Positions 49,197 through 60,240 of a DNA stretch of 64,000 nucleotides are shown here, one piece after another. This DNA is from Micropterix aruncella (Eukaryota; Arthropoda; Insecta; Lepidoptera; Micropterigidae). The notes under the pieces are model-generated. The model searched no databases. It worked only from the letters and a program-made list of their open reading frames with translations, and was not told where the DNA came from. The stretch is taken from positions 31,403,691-31,467,690 of the forward strand of contig OX155950.1 in assembly GCA_944548615.1 (NCBI GenBank), in the 5' to 3' direction. The number at the start of each line of letters is the position of its first letter. Positions within the stretch are counted from its first letter, which is position 1. A program made the translations under genes and the position numbers.

Positions 49197-49490
49197 TCAA
49201 ATCAAATCAAATTATAGTTATTTAAGAAAAGGGTAGGGTGTAGAAAATACAGCCATGAAATAAACAGTTAAAAGTCACTTAAATTCTGCAAAACATTGTA
49301 TAAAAAATATTGTTTCGTTCGTTTTCTAAATGCAACATAATGATTGATATCTTTCAAGTTTTGTGGCAGCTTGTTGTATTAATCTACGCTTCTATATATC
49401 GTTGTGCGTTAAAACGCTGAAGTGGCAGACTATATTTGTATTGGTGTTCTCCTTAGAACAGGCTCTGCCTAGTTAGGAGCAACACAATCA
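49197..49490 (-). mobile_element. LINE F6, 5'-truncated 3' end
   Basis: On the minus strand a short RT tail is followed by a UTR and an (ATTTG)n tail (AATCAAATCAAATCAAATT on the plus strand). A related tail sits at 54403. Confidence 0.7.
49268..49378 (-). pseudogene. LINE F6 reverse transcriptase, last 36 codons
   Basis: The frame reads YNKLPQNLKDINHYVAFRKR, then TKQYFLYNVLQNLSDF, then TAA at 49268. 'xYNKLPxxLKxIxxxxxFKxxxKxxL' is the common end of CR1/Jockey RTs. Upstream the frame is broken by a one-base deletion near 49379-49385, after which QRYIEA can be read in the neighbouring frame. Confidence 0.75.
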
Positions 49491-49669
49491 ATGTTAAGTG
49501 CTAACGGTGTAATTTTTTTTGTGGAGCAATAAATAAATAAATATTATGTGCAAACTATATTATGCATATATGTATATGTAAAATATATGTGTATTGTAAT
49601 GTAAACGCTGCAAGGTAGTCAATCTTCGAGCCACATCACTTAATGGAGGGCTTCACTTGGCGAGGATGT

Positions 49670-49905
49670 TAAAGTAACCAATCGAGAGACTGGAGTAATC
49701 TGGCCGCAATTGGAAGTAAGGGCGTGAGTGTAAGCCCGCTGGGTAACACTCCTGGCTATCTCGCGGTTAAGGCGTTGGCCTCTTACGGGAATGTTTTTTC
49801 CCAAGTCTTCTGCACTCACTCCAGGGAGATAGAACGACTAATCGTTAAAACTTCCTGAGGTGACGGGTTCGTTCGCTGTAGTTGACAACTCTAGTTGTAT
49901 CTGTT
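49670..49905 (-). repeat. GC-rich foldback family, locus 10 (TIR part)
   Basis: It carries ATCGAGAGACTGGAGTAATC through to GACGGGTTCGTTCGCTGTAG at the TIR. It is the outer third of a minus arm. Confidence 0.75.
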
Positions 49906-50454
49906 ACTGCACTGCAGTTAGGTGTCTAGTTATATCTGTTCTTTCATACGTTTACTGTTCATACGTTCTTTCATACATTCATTCTTTCATACGTTTACTG
50001 AATAAATTTCAATACAAATGTTAACAGGTTCCGAAATTTAAGTTATTTTTAAATTCCATTCAGTTTTGACATATATTTTTATTAAAGGCTGAAAAGTACC
50101 TTGAAGTAGGATGTGCATTTTTTCTCCGGATATAAATAAAATTCCTAAAATATAATTTATAAAACTGTTTTTTATCGATATCTTTAAAAATCACGTAACT
50201 GTCTTTAAGTTGCAAGTTTTAAAAAAGCTCTGAGCTCGGCGCCGTGACGTCTTCGCACCCCTGTTACCGGCCGTGCACACTGAGAAAAATATTGGATTGA
50301 TTCTTATATTACCATTTTGCTATTACGGTTTTATACAGAATAACGATGTTTCAGTCGTAATTTTGTGTAATATATAATTTTGTTGAATGCCAGTATACTG
50401 TAGTTTCAACATGATTCATGAGTCCGAATATAACCGTACGTATACTACTATATA

Positions 50455-50625
50455 TGTTTTAACATTACGGCACGGTAACTACCGCCACGCCAACGCCGCT
50501 ACGCGTCTTGTTAATTCATACGTATGAATCACATTCCAAGTTATATACGTAATCCTTGTTGAAACATGCGCATTTCCATGTATTACATCATTATATTTTT
50601 CTAATGCACTATCAAGTCGGAAACT
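50455..50625 (-). repeat. dispersed repeat family B, copy 3 (partial)
   Basis: The reverse complement matches about 6880-7040: GTTGAAACATGCGCATTTCC on this strand against GAAATATGCATGTTTCAAC there, and GGCACGGTAACTACCGCCAC against GTAGTTACCGTGCC. Confidence 0.65.
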
Positions 50626-50822
50626 AGCGTTGGTTTATTTGAGCTTACGAGTCATTCGTACATGTGTTACATTGCAGAGAAGATTTTAAAAAAGTGATAT
50701 TTAAAAAAAATAATTATAAATATTTGCATAGTACCGTAGAGCGGGGGTTATAAGCTTTTTATTTACGTACCGAAAGATCCTACGATTAGAATCAAGACGT
50801 TATTATAATCAATCAAGATGAA

Positions 50823-51101
50823 TTATTACAATCAAGAAGAAAATGGGCAGATGTAGTATTTTTGCATAAGTTGTTGACAGGCTACATCGATTGCTCTGAT
50901 CTGCTTGGAATGGTATCTTTCCATGAACCATCACGACTCAATCGAAAACGGAGTCATTCCACCTTCCGCAGGTTAGCACTAATTATGCACAGAACTGGTA
51001 CATTTAGGTATAGGGTAAGTACAATTTGTAATAGGCAGCTTGGCGATATTGACGTATTAAACACTTCATCTATCGCTCTCAAAAGAGCAATGATTAATTA
51101 G
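50823..51101 (+). pseudogene. LINE F7 reverse transcriptase C-terminus
   Basis: The frame is open without an ATG, as expected for a 5'-truncated copy. It reads LLQSRRKWADVVFLHKLLTG, YIDCSDLLGMVSFHEPSRLN, and ends ALKRAMIN before TAG at 51101. 'LxxRRxxxDxxFLxKLLxGxIDCxxLL' is the diagnostic block near the end of Jockey/R1-like RTs. No internal stop is present. Confidence 0.85.
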
Positions 51102-51158
51102 GGTGTTTACATGTCGTTGTAATTGCAGTATAATAATAATAATATGTGTTAATGAATA

Positions 51159-51422
51159 TATCGATGCTTGAAAGGCAAAACTGACTAAGCGATATTAAGT
51201 AAACTTTACAGGAAAAGAATTTAAACCTTAAATATTTAGGTGACATTTTAATATCTTGGATAGCTATAAAAATAATATTTCTATGTCTGTTTATAATCAT
51301 TTCAATCTAACAATTAAATGAATTTAAAATCACAATCTTAAAATATTTTAACTTTTAATTACTTTCCTGTTAAGTTTACTTAATGCCGCTTAGTCAGTTT
51401 TGCCTGTCAAGCGTCGATATAC
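51159..51422. repeat. foldback element, about 260 bp
   Basis: The left arm (51159-51226; GCTTGAAAGGCAAAACTGAC, TAAGCGATATTAAGTAAAC) is the near-perfect complement of the right arm (51349-51422). The centre is A+T-rich, about 120 bases. It lies just downstream of the F7 stop codon and may be inserted in that LINE's 3' UTR, since a poly(A)-like end (GAATAAAAAAAAGGAAAAAA) occurs at about 51632. Confidence 0.82.
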
Positions 51423-52073
51423 ATAACTAACATGTATGTATGACTTTGTTATATAACCTATAGGTATTCACATTAAATTTATTTACTTAGGTATTCCTAC
51501 TCCCCTTTCCCCTTCCAATGAGTATTTATTTATTTTTTTAAACGAAATGGTCAAGTGGAAACATGTAGTTAGTTTTGCCATTGAAATTTAACAATTGTGT
51601 ATATGTGTATTAAATCAGCTGCATGTTTCCTGAATAAAAAAAAGGAAAAAAAAGTGGAACATATAAGGAAGCGAGATGAAAGTTTGTCCAACAAGAACAC
51701 GCGGTTTTGCTGTGAAGACCACTTTAATGTACACACGTATCAGTTATTTTATATATTATAGGTACATTAACTTCACAAATTATAACATAATCTAGCAGCG
51801 AATCTATATATTCGTTTCATAATGCTTCTCTATGTTATCATAAGTCATTTTTTGTGGTAATTAGCAGTACAATCGCCAACGCATTTCGAAATTGCATTCC
51901 TTTCATATGAAAGAACACCATTTCAGTCCATCAGTAAACCAATAACTTTCAGGAAACACTTTTAAAAGTACTCTTTGTGATAGACTGCTTTTAAATTGAA
52001 ATAGAAAATCTGAGCAACCCTAGCAAATGTCTGATTATAAATCATGGAAGAACATGGAGTGTCTTATATCCGT
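51423..52073. other. A+T-rich intergenic DNA
   Basis: It contains the possible LINE F7 poly(A) end at about 51630-51655. Nothing else is recognised. Confidence 0.4.
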
Positions 52074-52754
52074 AGATGATGTTATCCTGCCTAAAGTACG
52101 CCTTACGCAGACACAAAAGTCTTTTGGATATTTGAGCTATAAGCTCTTTAACCAGCTACCACTCTCCACAAGAAAGATGGAAACAAAGGCATTTAAAAGA
52201 TTTATTAAACAAAATCTGCAATCCACACATGCTTTCTATAAGCTGGGTGATTTTTATTGTAATTGTAATCATTGTAATTCTTTCAAATAGGAATAACATT
52301 AATATGTAACTTTCAGGTACCTCATGTTAGTTTTTATTGTTTAATGATAATATTATGAATTTAACATTTAATATGTAGATTACAATGTTTAACGTAACAT
52401 ACCTGACCATATACATACGTTGTTTTTTCCAATTTGGTTTTGATACTTCCTATTGTGTGATTATTTTTTTGACCATTAAATATTCTTATACCTAATAATT
52501 ATTTATTTTATACGTATACTCATGTACCTACTTGGATTCAGTTCTATTTTTTTTATATTGTCTGCCGTGTAAAGCCGACTTTAGTCAATGCTATTGTCAA
52601 ATTAATACTTCTGATTTAATAGTTTTACATCTACATTATTAATATATTACTAACAACTGTCGAATTCTAATATGCGATAATTAGCTTTAATTGATAATTC
52701 ATGTTTTTATTGTATATTTTGAATGAATAAATTGAATACTGAATACTGAATACT
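52074..52754 (+). mobile_element. LINE F2, 5'-truncated copy 2
   Basis: From GATGATGTTATCCTGCCTAA onward it matches 42125-42775. The last RT codons (52075-52290; LPKVRLTQTQKSFGYLSYKL, FNQLPLSTRK) are in a single open frame. It ends in a GAATACT-type tail instead of GAATT. The frame upstream of 52075 is not LINE-derived. Confidence 0.88.
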
Positions 52755-54402
52755 AGCCCTAATAAATATTATAATTTTTTAAATAATATTCCTAATAATC
52801 TAATATATAAGACTGATAATATAAAACTACCACTGTGTGTCTGCTTTGACACTGATATAAGCAATCATAGACCAAACCCTTCCATCAGCATGTACTAGAA
52901 GATCATCAAAATATCGGTTGGCTCCATTTTTATACACACAAATAAATTAATTAAACCAATTAGATATATAAACATCTGCCTCACTAATACCACCTTATTA
53001 CGGACACACTATTACTCTTTAAAATATCTTAGATATTTTATTTTGTCGCTAGTGCCTTAATTAATTCTGTAATATGCATATATTATTAAAAACTACATTG
53101 CATATAGGTATATTAAATCTTAGAAAACTTTCAATACAGTGTAGTGTGCTCTTTTCTATCGGCCGCGAAGCCAAACAAGTCTCTATGTATGTATATGCAT
53201 TTGCTATAGTCATACACATGCGAGATACGCCCGCTAAAAAAAACAACAGTCATGCATAGACGAATAGCGATTATAACGCATAAGCATGCATAATATCTTT
53301 TGTTTTGGGCCATTCGCGTGAAGGTTGAGGTCAAAGTTTTAACGTTATTAAAAATTCAGAGACCTTGAAATGCATACCTGTTTGGCAGAGTGTTAATATG
53401 TATAACTTTACTGTAATATCGTCTTGTTTTGACCATATTTGTAACTATGTACAGATTAAACTCTGAGCCAATGTTTATCTTTTTACCTAGCGCTCCTCCC
53501 ACAGATATATTCGCGCGTACCTATAGATACCCACAATAAACCGCATATATGTAGATGAGCGAATTCGCGACGGACGGCATGGCCTTATATGGGGAAAATG
53601 CGAATATAACCGCTTGGGAAGTAATTTGTTAGCAGCGTTGTGTATCTTGTCTGAGTTGTCGTAGCACACCGTGGCGCAACTTAACGGATGTACTGTACAG
53701 TCCTACTATAATCGTAGATTTTAAACAGACTTCTGTTTTGTTTTGATATAAACTATGGTGAAAACCCTTTTTTATTTTATGTTGTCTTGGACACCAAGAG
53801 AAAAAAAGCGAGACAACGTCTTATTTTTATTTTTATTTATTTTTTATTTGAAACTAATTGATAGGCATTCCTACACTTGGTTATGTTAAAAACTAACAAA
53901 AATAACAAGCATAATATTTAAATATATACCTATTAAGGTATCAGGTATGAACGTCGGTATTGCAAGGTATGAACGTTGAACATCCAAGCGCAGATTTTCT
54001 AGGTTATATAGAGGAAGCAAAATTTTCCAATATTTTCATTCAAAATTCTACCATAATTTCGTAGAATTTTCATGTGGACAATAGTACTAAATAATCAAAC
54101 TAATATTGTATAATTTCACAAATTATCATACGGAAAGATATTTTAAAGAAAAAACACAAATACAAACAAATCAGTAATAATAATAATAGCCAATAGCCAA
54201 TAGTTAGAAGAAAAAAAACGCAATTGTAAAATAGTCACTTAAAGGAAGAATAAGGATAATAAAGTCAAATAGGTCAATAGAGCTGTGAAAAATGGATATT
54301 GTCAAAATCCTCAATGCTATAAATGGGGTTTTTAATCAAAATACCCTGTAGTACCCTGTAAAAATTTGATGGGAGGACGATATTCTAAGAACTGCAGGAA
54401 TC
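52755..54402. other. A+T-rich intergenic DNA
   Basis: A 21 base identity to the LINE F1 3' UTR (AGGCATTCCTACACTTGG, inverted) lies at about 53863-53883 next to an A+T-rich tail, so a related minus-strand retroposon end is likely at about 53820-53885. 53130-53340 has overlapping short frames with no domain. Confidence 0.45.
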
Positions 54403-54585
54403 AAATCAAATCAAATAATTTATTGTCCTAGAAAACTAATACATAGTTGTATTACAGTTACATTTGGCCGTGAGTTACTTGGATGAGGATGACACATAAT
54501 CGGAAAGCGTGCAATGGCAAGCTTTAGTGGAGGCTTTTGCGAATCAGCAAGACAATCTTAAAACCGGTGTCAAGTAATAAAGTAA
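54403..54585 (-). mobile_element. 5'-truncated LINE 3' end with (ATTTG)n tail
   Basis: The plus strand reads AATCAAATCAAATCAAATAA then TTTATTGTCCTAGAAAAC. This is a tail-first minus-strand retroposon end with the same tail type as 49197. No coding sequence remains. Confidence 0.6.
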
Positions 54586-54587
54586 TC

Positions 54588-54891
54588 CCCTTGAGTATGA
54601 TACGACCAAATCTGGTTCTGAAACAATTATCCGTTGAATATGATACGACCAGATCTGGTTCCGCGTTTTTTTCACTTCTTTGACGTTCTCATATTTATTA
54701 ATAATTATCTAATTGTTTTACAAAATGATATTTCAATATTCTATATTTGAAATTTCAATGCAATCATTATGCAGTTGTTCTTTTTATGATTGGTGTAGTA
54801 GTTTCGTAGTTATAGTACTTTAAGTCGATGTCGCCGAAAATCCTGCAAAAGAGACAGATGCATCCATGAAAATACCTATTTACTCCAAGGG
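54588..54891. mobile_element. piggyBac-like MITE, copy 1
   Basis: It starts CCCTTGAGTATGATACGACC and ends TTTACTCCAAGGG, followed by TTAA. The left TTAA is missing (AGTAAT instead). The interior is almost identical to copy 2 over about 290 bases. Both copies carry an internal repeat of the ACCAAATCTGGT block near the left end. Confidence 0.7.
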
Positions 54892-54943
54892 TTAAATAGT
54901 TTTAATTTAAATAGTTGAGTGGGCAGATCGTTGAAAAGTTTAA

Positions 54944-55258
54944 CCCGTTGAGTATGAGTCAACCAAATCTGGTCGCGAAACAATTATCCGTTGAGTACGA
55001 GTCGACCAAATCTGGTCGCGCGTTTTTTTCACTTCTTTGACGTTCTCATATTTATTCATAATTATCTAATTGTTTTACAAAATGATATTTCAATATTCTA
55101 TATTCGAAATTTCAATGCAATCATTGTGCAGTTGTTCTTTTTATGATTGGTGTAGTAGTTTCGTAGTTATAGTACTTTAAGTCGAGCGCCGTCGATGTCG
55201 CCGAAAACCCTGCAAAAGAGACAGATGCATCCATGAAAATACCCATTTACTCCAAGGG
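54944..55258. mobile_element. piggyBac-like MITE, copy 2, with TTAA duplication
   Basis: The ends CCCGTTGAGTATGAG and TTTACTCCAAGGG form an imperfect inverted repeat. They are bounded by TTAA at 54940-54943 and 55259-55262, the piggyBac target duplication. It is 315 bp with no transposase. Copies 1 and 2 lie head to tail, 52 bases apart. Confidence 0.78.
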
Positions 55259-55459
55259 TTAATGCCGACATAATTCGGGCATCGTCTGAAAACCTCATTT
55301 CGAGGACGTGGCAAATGAGTGTTATTATTTCCTCTCGTGTCATGCTTATGATATTCACCGCGAAGCTAAACTGACATGAAATTCAACAACTCAGATTTAC
55401 AACAATTTTGGATAGTTGTTACAAAATTTGCTTAGTACTATCATTGATCGTATAAGGTA

Positions 55460-56204
55460 CTAGCTGACCCGTGCCCACTTCGTTGGGCGGTAAAACTTTT
55501 TACTTGTGATGAAATTATGAGTGTGGTTTGGTTAGTACTGAGTGCTATGATTTATTTTCTGACTGCAAAAAGAAGGGTTATATTATTACTGCAATGTATG
55601 TTTGTATTTGCATGCCAATTTAACTATATTACCGTTATTTGTGAATGTCTTCTTGTGAGTGTCTTATTTGTAAGTGTCTTATCACTTTAACCATTTATGC
55701 AGTAAAAGTGAAATTATATGCATTAAAAAGAAAAAGTCTTTTGTTTAAAACACTTGAGACGATAAATTTACTTATTTTGATATGAATTCATAATTGTTGA
55801 TAATATGACCAATAAACATGACCTAACGATTAAAATTATTTTATTAATATAAAAAAACTACTTTTTGTGATTTAAATATAAAATTTAGACATATGCTGTC
55901 AGTGACTTTTTTGTATGCATTTTCAAGCTCTACAACTTTTCTCTAGAACTTAATCATATATCTCTCATCGTTAAAAGGCAGCGTTAGTTAGAAACGTTTT
56001 CGTTCAACCGTTTTTTCCGAGTTACTTTGGAAATCCGACTACCACGAAAAAGTCTTTTCATTTTTCGGATTAATATATATCCTATGACACTCACAAATAA
56101 CGTGGCTTTCTATTGGTAAAAGAATTTTCCAAATCGGTTCAGTAGATCCAGAGATTACTTCCTACAACGTCACAAACTTTACCTCTTTATACTATTAGTA
56201 TAGA
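55460..56204 (-). mobile_element. complete non-autonomous Helitron, minus strand, 745 bp
   Basis: On the minus strand it starts TCTATACTAATAGTATAAAG and ends ..GGGTCAGCTAG. The GCCCA/TGGGC hairpin lies just before (plus strand GTGCCCACTTCGTTGGGCGG). It sits between A and T and is the same family as 29888-30615. Confidence 0.88.
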
Positions 56205-56747
56205 TAGTATAGATAGACGACACGGTCGCGGTTCCATACCTATGTCGTATTATCTCTTTAACTATATTTATGCAGTAAAAGGGAAAAGTCTTTTGTTTTA
56301 AACACTTGAGACGATAAATTTACTTATTTTGATAATAATTCATAATTGTTGATAATATGACCAATAAACATGACCTAACGATTTAAATTACTTTTTCAAT
56401 ATAAATTACTACTTCTTGTTACTTAAATATGAAAGTTAGACATATGCTGTCGCTGACTTTTTTGTAGGCATTACTAAGCTCTACAACTTTTCTCTAGAAC
56501 TTAATCATATATCTCTCATCGTTAAGGCAGCGTTAGTTAGAAACCTTCTCGTTCGACCGTTTTTTCCGACTTACTTTGGAAATCCGACTACCACGAAAAA
56601 TTGGTATCATTTTACGGATTAATATATAGCCTATGATACTCATAATTAACGTGGCTTTCTATTGGTAAAAGAATTTTTAAAATCGGTTCAGTAGATCAAG
56701 AGATTACTTCCTACAATGTCACAAACTTTACCTCTTTATAATATTAG

Positions 56748-57375
56748 TGTTGGTACTTCGCCCAACAACAACATCTATCGAGTCAACAAAAGAATTAGAT
56801 TCTAGAAATCCATAACCGCAAACTCACTTAATATTACACGCGCCAACTGACATTGAATTCCATATAATTTCGGCAATTAATGCAGACACATCCGATGACT
56901 AATATCATTTCTCCTGATCGATTCAATCGGACATACTCACTTCCCCCACGCCTACTGCATTGCATTATTTAATGCGCTATATAAACCCATACATTAGATC
57001 GATTATCCATCATCCTCTGGCGATCCTCAGCCACGCATAGTACACGCGATCATCATCCTCTAGTGGACGGCTACCGCGCTCACTCATCATCATCATCCTC
57101 TGGCCTGTCAGCCACAAGTACACGCACTCTTCATCATCTTCGAGTCGACAACTGCCGCGCTTATACCTCGCTATCATCATCATCAAGCATTCACTTCACA
57201 CACTACACACACCGCGATTTATCATTCGAAGCGTTACCACTGGCAAGCACCAAATACCTTCTGCAATAAACTACTTCAACTGCAACAAGACGACTTTTAC
57301 TACGGAGAAAACCCATTGATGACACCACACCCTCACTCACGAGGAATTGGAGTCTAGTGAGGGGTGGTCCCTCAA
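56748..57375 (+). mobile_element. solo LTR, about 628 bp
   Basis: It begins TGTTGGTACTTCGCCCAACA and ends GGTGGTCCCTCAA. It is flanked by ATTAG at 56743-56747 and 57376-57380. The neighbouring Helitron copy (ACTATTAGTATAGAT at 56191) shows the uninterrupted target. Inside are a TATATAAA box and an AATAAA signal in the proper order for U3-R-U5. There are no internal retroelement genes, so this is a recombination product. The last base is A after CA, slightly off the usual TG..CA. Superfamily not determined; strand taken from the promoter and poly(A) signals. Confidence 0.8.
56979..56986 (+). promoter_or_regulatory. TATA box of the solo LTR
   Basis: TATATAAA sits in a GC-leaning context (AATGCGC before, CCCATAC after). 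It is 286 bases upstream of the AATAAA at 57265-57270, consistent with an LTR promoter driving an R region of roughly 250-270 bases. Confidence 0.6.
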
Positions 57376-57386
57376 ATTAGTATAGA

Positions 57387-58359
57387 TTAGATTGCTTAAG
57401 GCCTTAGTAAGTAAGGCATTAGTAGTTTTGGAAATCCTTCTACGCCGGAGATATGCAGGTGGCGCGCGCTATTGGCCTTGTCCGCCAAAACGAATAGCAA
57501 TTTATTTAGATATCTAAAATAACATTGATAATGAATGTTTATTTTATAAAAGACTGATTGATTTTAAACACCCGATATTTTACCAATGATAATATTATTA
57601 AAATACGGGTATTAGTGCCATCTGTCGCATTTTTTTAGGCTACATAATATAAATAATACGGAGAGCTTAAGATGTCATCTATTGGGTATTTGAACATTTT
57701 AGTGCGTAATGATTATGTCTTGAAACCTGTATAACAAATTAAAAATTGACATATTTATGTAAATAATATTAAAATAAAAAGAGCTACCATTTTAGAATTA
57801 ATTTGTCACTACATTGTTATTTTATCTTAAGATAAGATACCGTAACGGCGTGTTTAGACAGCTATATATTGGGCTAATCAACAAAAGAGAAAATTAACCA
57901 ATGTTTGGAACTAGGAGTGCTATCTACACATTTCTTATTGTTGTAAAATCCTAGCTGATAAATCGTAGAACGACCTCGTTCAATATAATACCCTATATAT
58001 GATACTATACAGCCAATGAAAAATGAATAAAAAACCTAATCTGTATTGCACGTTTCGCGACGAATATTCCGAAAAAACATTTTCAAATTATGTCCTACAA
58101 TAATTTAATTATCGTTAATAAGAAATGTAGGTTAATTTAATGTATTTTTTAATATGAAAATCCCGTACTTACAAAAAATATGGAATTAAGAATGAAACTA
58201 CTATGTCACAGAGCAAACCATAAGGGCACATAAATATAATTTATGGCTCTTAAAACCCCCGTTATTCAAGCTAAAAATCTAAAAAGTTTTATTATGTAGT
58301 AAAAATTTGTAAAATAATTATGTTATGCGAAAAGTACAAGTACTCCCCCGGTGGGCGGA
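57387..58359. other. A+T-rich intergenic DNA
   Basis: No gene. The TAGTGCCATCTGTCGCA block at about 57613 has the look of a dispersed insect repeat, but it has no second copy here. Confidence 0.4.
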
Positions 58360-58520
58360 GTTTTCACAAGCCGCCCAATAGCGCCCGGTTCGCGAATCTG
58401 CCCAGCGGTGATTGGCGCCCAAAACGTATCTTCCGAGAAGCGGAAAATCAATGGCTGGAAACGCGCTGAATATTTAAAAGGGCTGTGGCGCGGCAACAAC
58501 CAGAGGTATGCTGACTTAAA
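58360..58520 (+). promoter_or_regulatory. promoter-like GC island
   Basis: Within 110 bases are CCAAT at 58375, an inverted CCAAT (TGATTGG) at about 58409 merging into an E2F-like TTGGCGCCCAAAA, a TTCGCGAA palindrome at about 58389, and a TATA-like TATTTAAAAG at 58471-58480. Downstream, CCAGAGGTATGC could act as a splice donor. No coding exon is recognisable, so the promoter call is an inference from motif spacing. Confidence 0.3.
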
Positions 58521-59821
58521 AAACTGTAGATAGGACCAAATATTTACCGCAACCAATGCTTTTGCCATTATTTGGTACCAACAGCAAGCAATGAAACCTG
58601 TTTGTTGATTGACAATGGATTCATCTTTTTGTTATGCATATTGATAATTGGTTGGGGTGACTATACTAAATCACCCCTTCGTAGTCTCCTTAAGGCACAA
58701 AACGTCTATTGAGAGTCATTATTAAAAAACTTCACCAAAGAAGATCATAGCAACTGTTTAATGAATTAAATGTAGGTACTTGATATGGGGCAAATATTCA
58801 TTAAACAGCTGCTGGTTTATTTTCATATAAACATGTGACGCAGTATGCAGCGAGCAACTAAAAACTGGGAGGTTTGGAAAAAGTATAAATTTTTGCGATA
58901 CCTCAATGGACTGCGACAGAAAATATTGATAGTTTCAAAACTAGAATAAATAAATGACTATTGTAGTTGCGGCCTTCCGGAGCAGAGAAGGAATTTTAAC
59001 TGTATTATTATTTGTTTAAAATATTATTTTATTTGTGGAAGATGTCAAATAGGCCTATTTTTATTATTATTAGTAGAAACTTAAACTATTATTAAACCTT
59101 ACAAAGTAGAAAATACATTGTGTATGCATTTTGAAATCTCTATTTAAAAATGTATATTTTTAGAATCCAAAGAGTAATGTTAGATTGCAATCCCAAATAC
59201 GAAGTAAATCGCACATCTAAGTAGTACAATTTGTCACTTTGTTTTAATTCAAATGTCCGTATTTTTTCTTGTGTGACCATATTTTAATTAAACGATAAGA
59301 AATGCGAAAATAAAGTAAATAAATACACTATACCATATAACATATGTATATGTACATACAATAAATATTGAGTGATTCAATTGCATGAAACTTTCTTTGC
59401 GATTAGCCTTGCCGGCACAATTCCACGCCGAGACAAAACAATGTTGATGATCCTCCTGACTAAAATAATGGTCAAAGTAGGACAAGAAAGGCCAATCTAT
59501 CTTAAACTAAATCAATGTATGTACATTGTTGAAAGTCATAACATGCAATAATAAGGACAATGCTACCTACCGTCTTTTTAACTACAGATATTTTCACGCT
59601 AGAATAGTCTCAGATTACATATTTTTAACTACCGGTGATTGACGTTAAAAAAGTTGAATATTTTTCTTACAATGATTAAAGCAATAATTGGAAACACTTG
59701 TTTCACTGGAATTGAAGTTCATGATTAATCATTCAATTGGGGTTGGGACAACATAGAGCGAGGTGTGATGATGCGATTGAGTAGTAATTATAGGCAAGGG
59801 TCATATGACACTGTAAAACAA
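58521..59821. other. A+T-rich intergenic DNA
   Basis: No repeats or genes recognised. The ORF at 59288-59485 has no domain. Confidence 0.45.
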
Positions 59822-60240
59822 GGGAAATATTTCTAGAAAAATAATTGTCTGCGTAATTTATTTAAAACTTCTGTAACGTTGGAGGCGATTAGCTTCATAG
59901 GTTAACCGCCACCGAAGGGGTTGATATTAAATATTTCATCAACCAGATTGTACCACTAAACTGTACTTGTCAATGTGTATTTTTTATATTAATAACCCTA
60001 ACCCCAAGTTATCTACAGACACAGCATTTTCTATGCTGCTTTCAGAAACTAATGATAATGTGATTTCTCAGTAATTGTAGGTGAGGCACTTACGATACGA
60101 TACAGGAGACAATGTAAATCATGAAAAATATTTCTAGAAATGATTGTCTTCATAGATTATTTAAAATTTCTTGCAACGCTGAAGGTGATTATTACCTTCA
60201 TATGGAAACTGCCGCCGAGCGAGTTGATAAATAAATATTG
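59822..60240. repeat. imperfect direct repeat, two units about 300 bp apart
   Basis: 59822-59945 and 60123-60240 share AAATATTTCTAGAAA, GATTGTCT, TTATTTAAAA, AACG.TG.AGG.GATTA, ACCGCC.CCGA and GTTGAT in the same order. Divergence is around a third, so the duplication is old or the two are separate copies of one small element. Confidence 0.65.

Larger units (their letters stand above)
56253..57386 (-). mobile_element. second Helitron, 3'-truncated and split by a solo LTR
   Basis: 56253-56747 repeats the inner and 5' part of the neighbouring Helitron (AACACTTGAGACGATAAATT; CTCTACAACTTTTCTCTAGA). Its terminal bases (TATAGA, followed by T) lie on the far side of the LTR at 57381-57386. The CTAG end is missing. 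Confidence 0.82.

Noticed and set aside
50862..51101. Starting the coding region at 50862
   Set aside because: There is no ATG there, and RT-like residues continue upstream to 50823, so a 5'-truncated fragment is the better description.
56743..57380. Full-length LTR retrotransposon
   Set aside because: Only one LTR is present, with a direct target duplication on both sides and no internal coding region.
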